Source: JAAYAE01 sp963678395
GTDB taxonomy: Bacteria; Bacillota; Negativicutes; Acidaminococcales; Acidaminococcaceae
DNA: 64,000 nucleotides
Direction: 5' to 3'
Assembly: GCA_963678395.1 (NCBI GenBank)
Contig: OY782827.1
Span: forward strand, 744,001-808,000
In this document: one piece after another, positions 28,855 through 37,585 of the stretch
Position numbering within the stretch: position 1 is the stretch's first letter
Layout: each line of letters opens with the position of its first letter
The notes under the pieces: model-generated
Seen by the model: only the letters and a program-made list of their open reading frames with translations
Database searches by the model: none
Told to the model about the DNA's origin: nothing
Program-made: the position numbers and the translations under genes

Positions 28855-28889
28855 AAAAAAGGCACGCGATTATGCGTGCCTTTTTTATG
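28855..28889 (+). terminator. Terminator of the tRNA cluster
   Basis: Stem 28855-28867 with 28874-28886 (GGCACGC/GCGTGCC core), followed by T6. Confidence 0.9.
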
Positions 28890-28900
28890 CAACAAATCAT

Positions 28901-28945
28901 GCACAATATAGCTTAACAATTTGTTAGTGTTGAGCTATATTGTGC
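28901..28945. repeat. 18-bp inverted repeat of unknown role
   Basis: Arms 28901-28918 and 28928-28945 are complementary except one position. No T run follows, so it is not a standard terminator. Confidence 0.75.
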
Positions 28946-29122
28946 AGTATTAATTAAGATACTTTTGTCTAAGCGTAATGACTGAACTGATTTTCGTTAA
29001 GTTAAAAAAAATCATATATAACATACAATAAAAAATGAATGCAAAACATTATGTACCTAGGTATATTACAGCTTTTCGTTGTTTAATATAGCAAAACATG
29101 GCTTTTTCTCATTTTAATGTGT

Positions 29123-29256
29123 TATAATAATAGCACTATTATCGTTTCCTTGGGCGAATTTCGGTAATAGCAAGCTCAAGTTGTCGATATTGAAGAGGAT
29201 AGGCCTCAACATTAATTTAATTGGACAAAGAGCGCCCGGCTTGGGGCGCTCTTTTA
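29123..29256 (+). promoter_or_regulatory. Leader with terminator upstream of the DEAD-box helicase gene
   Basis: A TATAAT -10 box (29123-29128) is followed by about 95 nt and then a strong terminator (29227-29256; AGAGCGCCC/GGGGCGCTCT and T4), ending 38 bp before the helicase start. It is either an attenuator controlling the helicase or a separate small RNA of about 120 nt. No known Rfam motif was recognised. Confidence 0.5.
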
Positions 29257-29293
29257 TTATCGATACAATAATTTAAAGAAAAGAGGGATTACT

Positions 29294-30631
29294 ATGACTA
29301 ATGGTTTCACACAATTAAAAGTATGTGAACGTACTGTGGATTTATTACAGAAGGCTGGTATTAAAACTCCTATGCCTGTGCAGGAAAGAGCCATTCCCGC
29401 GTTGTTTGCCAGAAAAGATGTTATTGCTAGGGCACAGACAGGGACGGGAAAAACATTAGCGTTTGTTATCCCAATGATGGAAAAAATAGATGTAAATAAA
29501 TCTTTTGTGCAGGCATTAATTGTAACGCCTACCAGAGAATTAGCACTGCAAATTACTAATGAAATAAAAAAAATCACAGGGGACACTGGTATAAAAACCT
29601 TGACTGTTTGTGGTGGCAGAGATTTTGAGGATCAAAAACATAAATTGGCCGGCAAAACGCAAATAATGGTGGGAACTCCAGGACGTCTTCTAGACCATTT
29701 GCGCAAAGGTACTACTAATTTGGGTGGTATTACTTATTTAGTTTTGGATGAAGTTGATGAAATGTTAAAACAGGGCTTTGGCGATGAAGTAACGCAACTT
29801 ATTGATATGATGCCTAAAGAGAGACAGACAATGTTGTGTTCAGCCACTTTGCCGGAAGAGGTGCGCAAGCTTGGTAAAACTATTACGAAGAATTGTGTCG
29901 TTATAGATATAGATCCAACAAAAGCGACAGTAGAAAAGATTGAGCAGATTTGCATAAAAGTTAATGAAGATGATAAAAATGCTGCTCTAGAAGGCCTAAT
30001 TACACGTTATAACCCGTATTTGATGATTGTTTTTTGCTACAGCAAGGAAAGAGCTATAGCTGTTTGCGATTGGTTGCAAGACAAGCAATTTAATGTGGAT
30101 GTATTACATGGTGATATGTCTCAGGCTAAGCGAAAAACGGTTATGAAAGCTTTTAGAGATGCAAAGCTACAAATCCTTGTAGCTAGTGATATCGCAGCTC
30201 GTGGATTAGATATAGAAGGCGTAACTCATGTTATTAACTATGATATTACTCATGATGCTGATTGGTATGTACATCGTATAGGACGTACCGGCAGAGCAGG
30301 TAATGATGGTATAGCAGTTACATTCTATACAGCTGATGATGGGCGCTGGTTGAAAAATATTGAAGAGAAACTAAATATTTCTATGAAGAGGGAAAATCTG
30401 GTCGGTGAAGCTGTTACCAGAACGAGACGCCCGGTGGCAATGAAATACAAGAAAAAACTTGAACCTGCAGTTAGCTCAAAAAGAGGCAAAAGTGCAGTGG
30501 GAACTAATAAAAGAGGGACAAAACATGTAGTGGCTTCTCGTAAGCAAAAAGGGAGGAATACAGATGCAACAGGTCAACCAAAAGAGGGTAAAAAATCTCT
30601 TGGCAGGGGTAAAAGACTTCGGACTCAGTGA
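29294..30631 (+). CDS. DEAD-box ATP-dependent RNA helicase
   Basis: 445 residues. Q motif GFTQLKVCERTVDLLQKAGI...PVQ, motif I AQTGTGKT (47-54), Ia PTRELAL, Ib TPGRLLDH, motif II DEVD (about 152) in place of the usual DEAD, III SAT, IV FCYSKERA, V ARGLDI and VI HRIGRTGRAG. A basic tail follows (about 375-445: KYKKKLEPAVSSKRGKSA), which would bind RNA. It probably helps ribosome assembly or RNA turnover in the cold. Its last 68 bases overlap the start of the hydantoinase-type gene in another frame. Confidence 0.95.
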   Translation: MTNGFTQLKVCERTVDLLQKAGIKTPMPVQERAIPALFARKDVIARAQTGTGKTLAFVIPMMEKIDVNKSFVQALIVTPTRELALQITNEIKKITGDTGIKTLTVCGGRDFEDQKHKLAGKTQIMVGTPGRLLDHLRKGTTNLGGITYLVLDEVDEMLKQGFGDEVTQLIDMMPKERQTMLCSATLPEEVRKLGKTITKNCVVIDIDPTKATVEKIEQICIKVNEDDKNAALEGLITRYNPYLMIVFCYSKERAIAVCDWLQDKQFNVDVLHGDMSQAKRKTVMKAFRDAKLQILVASDIAARGLDIEGVTHVINYDITHDADWYVHRIGRTGRAGNDGIAVTFYTADDGRWLKNIEEKLNISMKRENLVGEAVTRTRRPVAMKYKKKLEPAVSSKRGKSAVGTNKRGTKHVVASRKQKGRNTDATGQPKEGKKSLGRGKRLRTQ

Positions 30632-31793
30632 TAAGGGGGTTACACGCCTAGCTTATACTGATTTGGATTTTGCTGCACAAGCATGGCTTTTAGAGCAAGT
30701 AAAGGATTTAAATCTTACAGTTGCAGAAGATGCGGTTGGTAATACTTTTTTGCGTCGCCCAGGTACAGATAACAGCTTGCCGCCTATAGCAATGGGTTCT
30801 CATTTGGATACAGTTATTCAGGCTGGGGCCTATGATGGTATTGTGGGCGTTGTTGGTGCTCATGAAGCATTATATATGCTACAGGATGAAAAACTTACGG
30901 CTCCGGTGGAAATAATTATTTTTAAGGCCGAAGAATCCAGCCATTTTGGTTATGCTACTATGGGCAGCAAACTTATGACAGGCAGTGCTACCCCTGAACA
31001 ATTATCTCAAGGTACCAAGAAAAATGATAAAAGTTTTGTAGAAGCATTGCGTGAAAATGGGTATAATCCTGACAACTATGCAGATGCTATAAAAAAACAA
31101 GGTTATTACAAATGTTTTTTAGAGATACACATTGAACAGGGTAAGGTTTTGGATGAGACGGGTGAGCAAATAGGTATTGTGCATAATATTGCGGCTCCTA
31201 CTCGTTTTAAAATTATTGTGGATGGAATGGCTGATCACTCTGGTGCTACGCCAATGGGTTTTCGTAAAGACGCTTTGGTTGCAGGGGCTAAGCTGATTTT
31301 AGCAGTGCAGAAAGCGGCAGAGGAAGAAGCTTCCAATGGAACAGTTGCTACAGTTGGTGTAGTTGATGTAGAACCTTCTTCTATTAACGTAGTACCTGGC
31401 AAGGTCACTTTGTGGGTAGATTTGCGTGGCGTGGATAATGCAAGCATCGCCAAAGCTTTGGATAAGATACAGCACGCTATGGCCAATGTGGCTGACAGCG
31501 ATAAAGTAATAGTTTCTCAAGAAATGTTGACAGCAGATAAGCCTGTAGCTCTTTCTGATGATTTGGCATATGAATTCGCCCAAATTTGCGAAGAAATGGG
31601 AGTAAAGTATCGTCATATGAATAGTGGTGCAGGTCATGATGCCATGCATATGGTAAAATTAGCACCGACTTCTATGCTTTTTATTCCCTGCAAAGAGGGA
31701 ATTAGTCATAACCCTGCCGAATATGCGAAACTTGAAGATATTTGCGTAGGTGTTGAGGTTTTGGCAAAGATGGTTAAAAAAATAGCTCAATAA
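30564..31793 (+). CDS. Zn-dependent hydantoinase/carbamoylase-family amidase
   Basis: 409 residues of peptidase family M20, HyuC/AllC branch: hydrolysis of N-carbamoyl-L-amino acids, ureidoglycolate or allantoate. Metal and substrate motifs: MGSHLDTVIQAGAYDGIVGV, FKAEESSHFG, LEIHIEQGKVLDE, GMADHSGATPMG (dimerisation), NSGAGHDAMHM. ATG 30564 is strongly supported by AAAGGGAGGAATACAG even though it lies 68 bp inside the helicase gene. N-carbamoyl amino acid use would fit the amino-acid lifestyle suggested by neighbours. Activity on a given substrate is not decidable here. Confidence 0.9.
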   Translation: MQQVNQKRVKNLLAGVKDFGLSDKGVTRLAYTDLDFAAQAWLLEQVKDLNLTVAEDAVGNTFLRRPGTDNSLPPIAMGSHLDTVIQAGAYDGIVGVVGAHEALYMLQDEKLTAPVEIIIFKAEESSHFGYATMGSKLMTGSATPEQLSQGTKKNDKSFVEALRENGYNPDNYADAIKKQGYYKCFLEIHIEQGKVLDETGEQIGIVHNIAAPTRFKIIVDGMADHSGATPMGFRKDALVAGAKLILAVQKAAEEEASNGTVATVGVVDVEPSSINVVPGKVTLWVDLRGVDNASIAKALDKIQHAMANVADSDKVIVSQEMLTADKPVALSDDLAYEFAQICEEMGVKYRHMNSGAGHDAMHMVKLAPTSMLFIPCKEGISHNPAEYAKLEDICVGVEVLAKMVKKIAQ

Positions 31794-31853
31794 ACTTTTT
31801 AGGGCAAAAGTGTTATAATATTACTATTCTTTTTTGTGAAGTGAGGGAATAAC

Positions 31854-33316
31854 ATGGATGAAGTTCGTGTAAGATTTGCACCTAGCCCAACTGGCTACTT
31901 GCATATTGGTGGAGCTAGAACAGCTCTTTTTAATTGGTTGTATGCCAAGAAATATGGCGGCAAATTGGTACTCAGAATTGAAGATACTGATACTGAACGC
32001 TTAAAGGAAGATTCAGTTAGTCAGATTTTGACTAGCTTAAAATGGTTAGGGCTAAACTGGGATGAAGGACCGGAAGTTGGTGGAAGCTTTGGGCCTTATT
32101 ACCAATCTGAACGTAAAGATATATATAGCAAAATGTGTCAGCAACTCTTAGATGAGGGAAAAGCTTATTATTGTTTTTGCACTTCTGAAGATTTAGATAT
32201 AGCAAGGGAAAAACAAAGAACCGCTAAAAACCCATTTCGCTATGAAAGAACTTGTCGCGATATTTCTGTGGAAGTCGCGAAAGAGCGGATAGCGGCAGGT
32301 GAAAAAGCCTCTGTCCGTTTAAAAATACCTAAAGACGGTGACATTGTAGTCCATGACCTTATTCATGGAGATGTGACTTTTGATATGGGACAATTTGACG
32401 ATTTCGTTATTATGAAAAGTAATGGAATGCCTACTTATAATTTCGCCGTAGTAGTAGATGATTATATGATGCGAATTAGCCATGTATTGCGCGCTGAAGA
32501 GCATCTTTCCAATACGCCTAAGCAAATACTCGTTTATAATGCTTTCGGCTTTCAGGTGCCTAAATTTGGCCATATGTCTATGATTTTAGCTCCGGACCGC
32601 AGCAAGCTAAGTAAGCGTCATGGTGCAACGTCTGTAGAGGAATTTAGAGAGCAAGGTTATTTGCATCAATCCATTGTTAACTATTTAACGCGGCTGAGCT
32701 GGGGACCAGGTAACGAGGAAGAAATATTTACTTTAGAAGAGACTGTAAAACAGTTTGATTTCAGTAAAATGTCTAAAAAAGCGGCTATTTATGATACCAA
32801 GAAACTTACTTGGATGAATGGACAATATTTATCTTCGCTGCCCCTTGATGAAATATTGCCGGAAACCGCTAATTTCTTTATTAAAGCAGGGTTGATAGAT
32901 CAAGCGTGGCTAGATGCCAATAAAGATTATTTTGCAAAGTTGGTAGATGTCGTGCGTGTAAGAGTGAAGACCTTGCAAGAGGTTGTTGATGCATCTGAAT
33001 ATTTCTTTAAAGATGTTATTGAATATGATGAAAAGGGAGTTACTAAGCACTTTACACCTCTTGCTATTGAGCTTTTAGAAAATTGTGTAGAGCGCTTAGA
33101 GGGTTAACTGATTTCAACATAGAAACTACAGAAGCTATTTATAATAAGATTGCGGAAGATAGTGGTATTAGTTTGGGAAAAGTGATACATCCCACGCGTT
33201 TAGCCTTGACCGGGCGTACTGTGAGCCCAGGTTTATTTGATGTCATGGTGCTTTTAGGTAAAGATAAAACAATTTCTAGAATGGAAATGGCAATTAGTTT
33301 TATAAAATCACATTAA
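31854..33316 (+). CDS. gltX: Glutamyl-tRNA synthetase, frameshift near the C-terminus
   Basis: Class I synthetase charging tRNA-Glu. HIGH-type motif PSPTGYLHIGGARTAL (about 11-26) and KMSKS-type KLSKRHG (about 253) are present; the anticodon-binding domain follows. The first frame stops at 33107 (NCVERLEG) and the other frame continues GLTDFNIETTEAIYNKIAED to 33316. One more G in the GGG run at 33102-33104 joins them (LEGLTDFNIE), giving about 487 residues, the normal length. Loss of the last 70 residues would damage anticodon recognition, and gltX is normally single and essential, so sequence error is likely here. It is followed by tRNA-Gln and tRNA-Glu. Confidence 0.9.
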
Positions 33317-33361
33317 GTACTTGTGTTTTTTCTTGGTATTGGTTATACTGTTTGAGTGCCT

Positions 33362-33435
33362 TCCGAGATGGTGTAATGGTAGCACGAATGATTCTGGATC
33401 ATTGAGTCTGGGTTCGAGCCCTAGTCCCGGAGCCA
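33362..33435 (+). tRNA. tRNA-Gln (CTG), acceptor mismatch
   Basis: Anticodon CTG in loop TTCTGGA with stem AATGA/TCATT, T arm GGGTTCGAGCCC and encoded CCA. The acceptor TCCGAGA/TCCCGGA pairs at six of seven positions; position 5 is A opposite C68. Confidence 0.9.
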
Positions 33436-33451
33436 ATTTTATTTATATCAT

Positions 33452-33526
33452 GGCCGCGTGGTCAAGTGGTTAAGACGTTGCCCTCTCAAGGCGAAGTCAG
33501 GGGTTCAATTCCCCTCGCGGCTACCA
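33452..33526 (+). tRNA. tRNA-Glu (CTC)
   Basis: Acceptor GGCCGCG/CGCGGCT (G1-T72 wobble), anticodon CTC in CCCTCTCAAGG, T arm GGGTTCAATTCCC and encoded CCA. It lies close behind gltX, the synthetase that charges it. Confidence 0.94.
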
Positions 33527-33590
33527 AATTTTAATAACAAGCTTAATAACGTTTTATAGGTGTGAGCGGAGTTTGTGGTTTATAATGAGT

Positions 33591-33619
33591 AAGGCGTTCC
33601 CTAATCGGAGCGTCTTTTT
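33591..33619 (+). terminator. Rho-independent terminator
   Basis: Stem AAGGCGTTCC/GGAGCGTCTT (33591-33600 with 33607-33616), then T-rich. It ends the gltX-tRNA unit. Confidence 0.8.
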
Positions 33620-33846
33620 GTGTTTTATGGAAGTTTCGGGTAAAAATTTGCATTGGGGAAAAATTGCAAGCAGGTACTAATGCTTTTCAGCAATTTCTTT
33701 ATTGTTGAGATTAATCTATGTTACAATTAATAACAAAAGATAAAAACAATAAATAAGTAATGAACAGATATACTGAGTTTTTTGAAAAAGTAATAAAAGA
33801 AAATTGGCACAATGTTACAACTTTAAGTAAAGGAGGGGAAAACAAT

Positions 33847-34620
33847 TTGAAACCGGATACGTCATCTGAATTAAGTACACCTCAAGTAAATTCAGTAATC
33901 CACGCAATAAAAATTTTGGAATTATTTGCAATCAAACAAAAACAATATCTAACTCTTAGCGAAATTAGTCTATCATTGGAAATTCATAAAACTACTGTCT
34001 ATCGAATTCTCCGAACTTTGCAAAAAGTGGGATGGCTTAAACAAAATGAAAATGGTGGACACTATTGTCTGGGATCTGGAGCATTATTAGTTACAGCAAA
34101 TGCGATAAGTCATTATACAAGGCAGGCCTTATTTGAAGAAGAAATGCGTAACTTGGCAACTCAGTTTAATGAGTTAGTGATTTTAGCTACGTTGCATGGA
34201 GATTTAGGTGTATGTGTTGATTTAATTAAATCTAAACATAATCTTTCATTACAAACAGTAACATGTTATGTTGTGCCTTTAAATGCAGGAGCAACAGGTA
34301 AAACATTGTTATCAGCGCAACCAGATGAAATTATGGAACGCATACTTCTACTTATGCCACAAAATGATATTCCTAAGTTAAGAGAACAAATTAAAGCTAT
34401 TCGTGCACAAGGGTTTTGTTACTCTGAAGGAGAGGTGGATTTGGGTGTTACGGCAGTTGCAGTTCCTATTCACCTTAAACAGGAAATATTTGTTTTAAGC
34501 ATTTCTGGTCCAACTGAGAGATTAAAAAAATTAGGGTATGATACCATACGTTTTGCTTTACTTAACTCTGCCACCAATATTATTCGTAAAGATACTGTTA
34601 TATATGATAATACATTTTAA
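33847..34620 (+). CDS. IclR-family transcriptional regulator
   Basis: 257 residues. Winged HTH at about 14-75 (HAIKILELFAIKQKQYLTLS, HKTTVYRILRTLQKVGWLKQ) and an IclR effector-binding domain (about 90-250: QALFEEEMRNLATQFNELVI, LNAGATGKTLLSAQPDEIM, GFCYSEGEVDLGVTAVAVPI). TTG 33847 is chosen because AAAGGAGGGG sits eight bases upstream; an ATG at 33760 would translate through that site. It stands directly before the ureohydrolase-gltS-ftcD cluster in the same direction and is the likely local regulator, probably responding to a catabolic intermediate. Confidence 0.92.
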   Translation: MKPDTSSELSTPQVNSVIHAIKILELFAIKQKQYLTLSEISLSLEIHKTTVYRILRTLQKVGWLKQNENGGHYCLGSGALLVTANAISHYTRQALFEEEMRNLATQFNELVILATLHGDLGVCVDLIKSKHNLSLQTVTCYVVPLNAGATGKTLLSAQPDEIMERILLLMPQNDIPKLREQIKAIRAQGFCYSEGEVDLGVTAVAVPIHLKQEIFVLSISGPTERLKKLGYDTIRFALLNSATNIIRKDTVIYDNTF

Positions 34621-34647
34621 TTTTCAACTCAATATAAGTTGTTTTTC

Positions 34648-34680
34648 CCCGATGGCGTTATGATTGCCATCGGGATTTTT
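34648..34680 (+). terminator. Rho-independent terminator
   Basis: Stem 34648-34656 with 34666-34674 (CCCGATGGC/GCCATCGGG), then ATTTTT. It separates iclR from the catabolic cluster. Confidence 0.85.
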
Positions 34681-34853
34681 ATGCCTAAAAGATATCTTGG
34701 CTGTGATAGTACATAATGTAAGATATGTTTTTTTATGGAAGATGTTTGATAAAGATAGTTATTTAAGTAATCAGGTTATGGTGGTTTGTTGTTTGTAGTA
34801 TTCTTAACCAAAAATAATTTTCCGAATTTTCTGCGTTTTTATTTTATTTCATG

Positions 34854-34882
34854 TTGACTTTTTTTTTCAACTGCATTACAAT
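34854..34882 (+). promoter_or_regulatory. Promoter of the formiminoglutamate/one-carbon cluster
   Basis: TTGACT (34854-34859), 17-bp spacer, TACAAT (34877-34882). A 10-bp perfect palindrome CACTATAGTG at 34911-34920, downstream of the predicted start site, is a candidate operator. Confidence 0.6.
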
Positions 34883-34932
34883 AAAAAAAACACTGGAATG
34901 AAAATGGTTTCACTATAGTGTCCGAAAGGGGT

Positions 34933-35919
34933 ATGTCTTTGGATAATTTCAGCACTAAAAATCCTGTTAATATGGCACCTACCGGTATTGCTAGTTTTGC
35001 CAAGAGTGATATTTGCACAGATATCCATAATCTAAATGCAGATATTGCGATTCTTGGTGCACCATTTGATTTGGCTATTCAAGGTAGGACTGGAACACGT
35101 TTAGGCCCTCGTGGTATAAGGATTGCTTCAACTAGGTTCTCGTACAAAGCAGGAGGGACTTATGATACTGAACGTAAAGAAATGTATTTGGATAGCAGTC
35201 GGTGGAAGATTGTTGATTGTGGAGATGTTGATTATATTCCTGGTGATATTGATACTAGCTTTGAAAATCTAACGGAAGCTGTTCATATTCTAATGGCTAA
35301 AGGTATTATGCCAGTTGTTTTGGGTGGTGATCATTCTATTACTTATCCTATTATTATGGGTATGGAACTAATTGGACCATTCGATATTATTCATATTGAT
35401 GCGCATTTAGATTGGACACGTTCAGTAGGCGGGCAAACGCGTTCAAATGGCTCTCCTATGCGTAATGTTGCTAGCTTGCCTTACATTGGAAAAATCATTC
35501 ATCTTGGTATAAGAGGGATTGGCAGTAGTGGTCCAGCGGATTTTTTTGATGCGGAAGCTCACGGAGATAAAATTTATTCTGTCAAAGAGACTCGTTCTTT
35601 TGGCATAAAGAATATTCTTAAGGATTTAACTCCTAAGGGCAAAGTTTTTGTTACATTTGATATTGATGGAATGGATGCTGCATGTGCTCCTGCTACAGGA
35701 TCACCAATGTTTGGTGGTTTTTTGTATGATGAAACTGTTGAAATATTGGAAGCTATAGCTAAACATAGTACAGTTATTGGTTTTGATATGGTTGAAGTAG
35801 CGCCTCCTTACGATGATGCTGGGTCTACTACGTCATATCTTGCTGCAAGGCTTACCTCTGACTTACTTGGTTTTGTAACTAAAGAATGCGAACGCAAAGG
35901 GGATTCAAACATAAAATAA
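34933..35919 (+). CDS. Ureohydrolase (agmatinase/formimidoylglutamase family)
   Basis: About 328 residues of the arginase superfamily. Mn-binding motifs are all present: LGGDHSITYP, IHIDAHLDW (DAHxD) and VTFDIDGMDAACAPA. Substrate-pocket loops (GRTGTRLGPRGIR, NGSPMRNVAS) leave open agmatinase, guanidinobutyrase or formimidoylglutamase. Context favours formiminoglutamate, because formiminotransferase and cyclodeaminase follow; having both routes would give the cell a THF-free and a THF-linked path. ATG 34933 is almost in contact with AAAGGGG; TTG 34939 has better spacing and GTG 34918 is a third option. It is the first gene of the cluster. Confidence 0.8.
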   Translation: MSLDNFSTKNPVNMAPTGIASFAKSDICTDIHNLNADIAILGAPFDLAIQGRTGTRLGPRGIRIASTRFSYKAGGTYDTERKEMYLDSSRWKIVDCGDVDYIPGDIDTSFENLTEAVHILMAKGIMPVVLGGDHSITYPIIMGMELIGPFDIIHIDAHLDWTRSVGGQTRSNGSPMRNVASLPYIGKIIHLGIRGIGSSGPADFFDAEAHGDKIYSVKETRSFGIKNILKDLTPKGKVFVTFDIDGMDAACAPATGSPMFGGFLYDETVEILEAIAKHSTVIGFDMVEVAPPYDDAGSTTSYLAARLTSDLLGFVTKECERKGDSNIK

Positions 35920-36362
35920 AATATTTTGGTACTAAGTTTTAAAAATTTATTATTAAAAAATAACAAATGCAGGGGGTGTATAGAAGTCAAAATAGGTCAT
36001 GGGTCCTTACTATCGCAATATTATTAGGAATTATTAAGGAGGAATAGTCAATGGAATTTGAAGTTGTAAAGGGTATTCTAGTTCTGAAAATGGATATGAT
36101 AGCTACGACTGCTTTGGCTGTTTTATTGTTGGTTATTGGATATTGGTTGCGTAATAAGGTATATTTCTTTAATAGATTTTGTATTCCTGCACCGGTAATC
36201 GGGGGATTTGCTTTTGCTCTTTTAGCATTGATTTTAAAGGAAACAGGTATTGTTAATTTTAGATTTACCACTAGTTTGCAATCTCCGTTTATGATTGCTT
36301 TCTTCACTACCGTCGGCTTAGTGAAGTGGTCAATATAAAAAGGACACTATAACCACTAATAA

Positions 36363-37232
36363 TTAGTTGCACCTATCTAGACGAAACTGTATGGGAGATT
36401 TATATTGCAGTTTAGCAACAGGCCTTTGCATATTAAAATAGTCTACAGCTTGATGAACAACAATAAAAATATCGTTTGCTTTCTTGAAATGGAAATCCAA
36501 GTTCAATTCTTCTTTGAACCAACCGAAAAAACTCTCAATAACAGCATTATCATGTGGCGTTCCCGCACGAGACATACTCTGGATAATGCCATATCTCTTC
36601 AAAAGCGTTGTGAAAGCAGGCGAGCTATACTGTGAACCTTGATCGGAATGCAGTATTGTTGGCTCTGAACCAGCAGCCTTTCCAATTAAAACTAAGAGAT
36701 CTGTTAGTGGTTTAAGAACAAAAGGCAGGTCTTCACGAAAACCAAAATTCCAAGACACCATTTCATTATTAAATAAATCTAAGTAACATGTAAAGAAGCA
36801 TTTTCTGCCATGCCAGTAGAATTCGGTAATATCTGTTACAACCTTTTGTAATGGTCTCTTAGCCGTGAAATTGCGGTTTAGAATATTTTTAAAGATATTA
36901 TGCTCTTTTCCAACACCGCCCCAGTGTTTCTTTTTTCGTGCCTTAGACTGGATGCCAATACTTTGCATGCAAGAGAGCACCCTCGGGAGACAAATATGCC
37001 ATCCGGTATCTTTCAAAATTCGATTACGAATTCTGCGATAGCCATAGCTGGGTTTTTCTTCATGAACTTTACGTATAAATAATATAATTTCTTGCCGCTG
37101 TAACTCATATGTATTGGGACGATTTTTATGTTTTATCCAGTTATAATATCCAGCTCTAGATACCGAAAACTGTTTACATAACCATACTACAGAATAACGG
37201 TCACTTAATTCGAATATCGCCTCGAAATACAA
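36363..37232 (-). CDS. IS150-like OrfB transposase, copy 2
   Basis: 289 residues, equal to copy 1 except T for I in KCFFTCYLD. The DDE motifs (VVTDITEFYW, LHSDQGSQYSS, IESFFGWFKEE) are intact. Confidence 0.9.
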   Translation of the reverse strand: MYFEAIFELSDRYSVVWLCKQFSVSRAGYYNWIKHKNRPNTYELQRQEIILFIRKVHEEKPSYGYRRIRNRILKDTGWHICLPRVLSCMQSIGIQSKARKKKHWGGVGKEHNIFKNILNRNFTAKRPLQKVVTDITEFYWHGRKCFFTCYLDLFNNEMVSWNFGFREDLPFVLKPLTDLLVLIGKAAGSEPTILHSDQGSQYSSPAFTTLLKRYGIIQSMSRAGTPHDNAVIESFFGWFKEELNLDFHFKKANDIFIVVHQAVDYFNMQRPVAKLQYKSPIQFRLDRCN

Positions 37233-37237
37233 TCGTA

Positions 37238-37585
37238 TTAATTTCCTGCCTTGACATGCCCCCTCTGATATTCTAATATTTTTTTTAGTTTTGCAAGCTC
37301 GATATCTTTTTTAGCCAGCTCATATCTAAGGTGTTCTTCGATGGATAGCGTTTTTCTGTTTTGATATGTAGCAAGAGGATTTCCAGGACGTCTCTTGGAT
37401 TCTAGTCCAGATTCCCCTTTATCTCTATATATTCTTGCCCAGTAACAAATTAGCGATTTATCTAAATTAAGTTGTTTGGATAGTTTCCCACTGCTTTCGC
37501 CAGCTAAATTTCTCTGCACAACTGATAATTTAAATTCCTTGCTAAAATATCTCTTATTTCCACCTTTGAGGCCCATTATTTTCAC
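37238..37585 (-). CDS. IS150-like OrfA, copy 2
   Basis: 115 residues, equal to copy 1 except H for Y in QRGHVKAGN. HTH, coiled coil and A8 slippage run are all present. Confidence 0.85.
   Translation of the reverse strand: MKIMGLKGGNKRYFSKEFKLSVVQRNLAGESSGKLSKQLNLDKSLICYWARIYRDKGESGLESKRRPGNPLATYQNRKTLSIEEHLRYELAKKDIELAKLKKILEYQRGHVKAGN

Noticed and set aside
33760..33846. N-terminal extension of the IclR protein from ATG 33760
   Set aside because: It would translate through a strong ribosome binding site (AAAGGAGGGG), and the remaining protein has normal length from TTG 33847.
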